5,637 nt of DNA, from assembly GCA_007128755.1 (NCBI GenBank), contig SKWV01000010.1, positions 1 to 5,637 of the forward strand, in the 5' to 3' direction. This DNA comes from Trueperaceae bacterium. Its GTDB lineage: Bacteria; Deinococcota; Deinococci; Deinococcales; Trueperaceae. Made by a program: the position numbers and the translations under genes. Positions 4,894 to 5,637 of this stretch are shown here, piece after piece (within the stretch, counting starts at the first letter, position 1; each line of letters begins with the position of its first letter). The notes beneath the pieces are model-generated. The model saw only the letters and a program-made list of their open reading frames with translations. It ran no database searches and was not told the DNA's origin.

Positions 4894-5637
4894 GTGCTCG
4901 AGCTCCCCACCGCCGGTGACCCCGGCACGCGTTCCGCCGCCCCCGGCCGGCGCACGGCCTCGGGCTTCGACCTGTTGCGCCTGCCCGGCCTCAGGCGCCT
5001 GCTCCGGTGGCGCTACGCTCGCCTCCTCTTCCAGGTCCCGCTGCTGCTCCTCGCCCTGTTCGTGATCGTCGACGGCCTGACCGGCCGGCCCCTCGCGCCG
5101 CGCAACGTCGCCACCACGAGCGTGTGGCTGCACTACCGCGGCTTCGTGGTGCTGGCGCTGGCCCTCTTCGGCAACGCCTTCTGCGCCGCGTGCCCGCTGA
5201 TGCTGACGCGCGGGCCGACACGCTGGCTCAAGCGCGCCCTCGGCGGTGACCGGGACTGGCCCAGGGCGCTGCGCTCGAAATGGCTCGTCATCGTGCTGCT
5301 GGTCGCGTTCTTCGTCTCCTACGAGGTCTTCTCGCTGTGGAGCAGCCCCTGGCTCACCGCCTGGCTGGTGATCGGGTACTTCGGGGCCGCGCTCGCCGTC
5401 GACACGCTCTTCCCCGCCGGCACGTTCTGCCGCCACGTCTGCCCGCTCGGCAACTTCAACTTCGCGCTCGCCCACACGTCGCCCACCGTGATCGGGGCGG
5501 TCGACCACGACGTCTGCGAGCGCTGCGAGGCCAAGCCGTGCCTGCACGGGCGGGTGAGCGACGCCGCGTCGGCCCGGCCGGCGTGGGAGGCCGCGGGGCT
5601 GCCGGTGGAGGGCTCGCGTCGCGCCGGCTTCGTGCCG
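4894..5637 (+). CDS. Membrane-bound 4Fe-4S ferredoxin-type protein (NapH/CcoG-like), 3' end outside window
   Basis: The first 248 residues of a membrane polyferredoxin, a class that passes electrons between the quinone pool or other donors and periplasmic or cytoplasmic acceptors. A charged N-terminal tail (1-43) precedes hydrophobic segments at about 44-60, 82-104, 130-148 and 153-173. Cysteine motifs at segment ends are typical of the NapH/NosR/CcoG membrane domain: FCAACP (Cys97, Cys100), FCRHVCPLGNFNF (Cys179, Cys183) and then CERCEAKPC (Cys208, Cys211, Cys216), which looks like the start of a ferredoxin cluster motif whose remainder may lie later. The first motif is CxxCP, while the second is the more familiar CxxxCP. 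The GTG start is chosen from the -10 at 4881-4886; the frame is open to the right edge. Which oxidoreductase it serves cannot be told without downstream genes. Confidence 0.88.
   Translation, partial: MLELPTAGDPGTRSAAPGRRTASGFDLLRLPGLRRLLRWRYARLLFQVPLLLLALFVIVDGLTGRPLAPRNVATTSVWLHYRGFVVLALALFGNAFCAACPLMLTRGPTRWLKRALGGDRDWPRALRSKWLVIVLLVAFFVSYEVFSLWSSPWLTAWLVIGYFGAALAVDTLFPAGTFCRHVCPLGNFNFALAHTSPTVIGAVDHDVCERCEAKPCLHGRVSDAASARPAWEAAGLPVEGSRRAGFVP

Noticed and set aside
4831..5547. 238-codon minus-strand open frame
   Set aside because: Antisense to the 4Fe-4S protein gene, Glu/Arg/Gln-rich without motifs, whereas the sense frame has ordered cysteine motifs and membrane helices.
1..5637. tRNA, rRNA, CRISPR array, insertion sequence or attachment site
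   Set aside because: Nearly all of the window is occupied by seven supported genes; the gaps are under 135 nt and show no repeat-spacer pattern, cloverleaf or terminal inverted repeats.

Overview
The window is a very GC-rich bacterial chromosomal segment with dense, almost gap-free coding. It carries seven protein genes and no RNA gene, insertion sequence or CRISPR array that I can see. GTG starts dominate. Most gene starts lack a Shine-Dalgarno and instead have a -10-like hexamer (TAnnnT or a near match) ending 5-7 nt before the start codon, so the transcript would begin at the start codon itself. Leaderless genes of this kind, together with the protein types, fit the Deinococcota (a Truepera-like lineage is my best guess) or an actinobacterium. 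This assignment is inference; no marker gene settles it.

Layout, left to right. A patatin-like phospholipase (680 to 1, minus strand) runs off the left edge. Divergent from it is a family 2 glycosyltransferase (780-1658), followed after 20 nt by an unrecognised polytopic membrane protein (1679-2485). That gene converges on, and overlaps by 38 nt, a minus-strand two-component operon: a PhoB/OmpR-type response regulator (4063-3392) and a soluble PAS-containing PhoR-like histidine kinase (3395-2448), joined by a GTGA start/stop overlap. Divergent from the regulator is phoU (4196-4834). After 59 nt comes a membrane NapH/CcoG-type 4Fe-4S protein (4894 to the right edge).

The functional core is the regulator, kinase and PhoU trio. 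PhoU normally couples the Pst phosphate transporter to the PhoR kinase, so the arrangement suggests a phosphate-starvation switch, although no pst genes are in the window. The 132-nt gap between the regulator and phoU holds an imperfect 33-bp dyad (11-bp arms, one mismatch) lying across the regulator's predicted -10 box and start point, plus 12-bp tandem repeats nearer phoU. These are the best regulatory candidates here. The lipase, glycosyltransferase, orphan membrane protein and Fe-S protein show no clear functional link to the phosphate genes and each appears to have its own promoter.

I found no clear case for a wholly new multi-gene system. The points most worth following up are the systematic leaderless promoters, the dyad at the regulator promoter with a possible 12-codon leaderless upstream ORF, and the orphan membrane protein.
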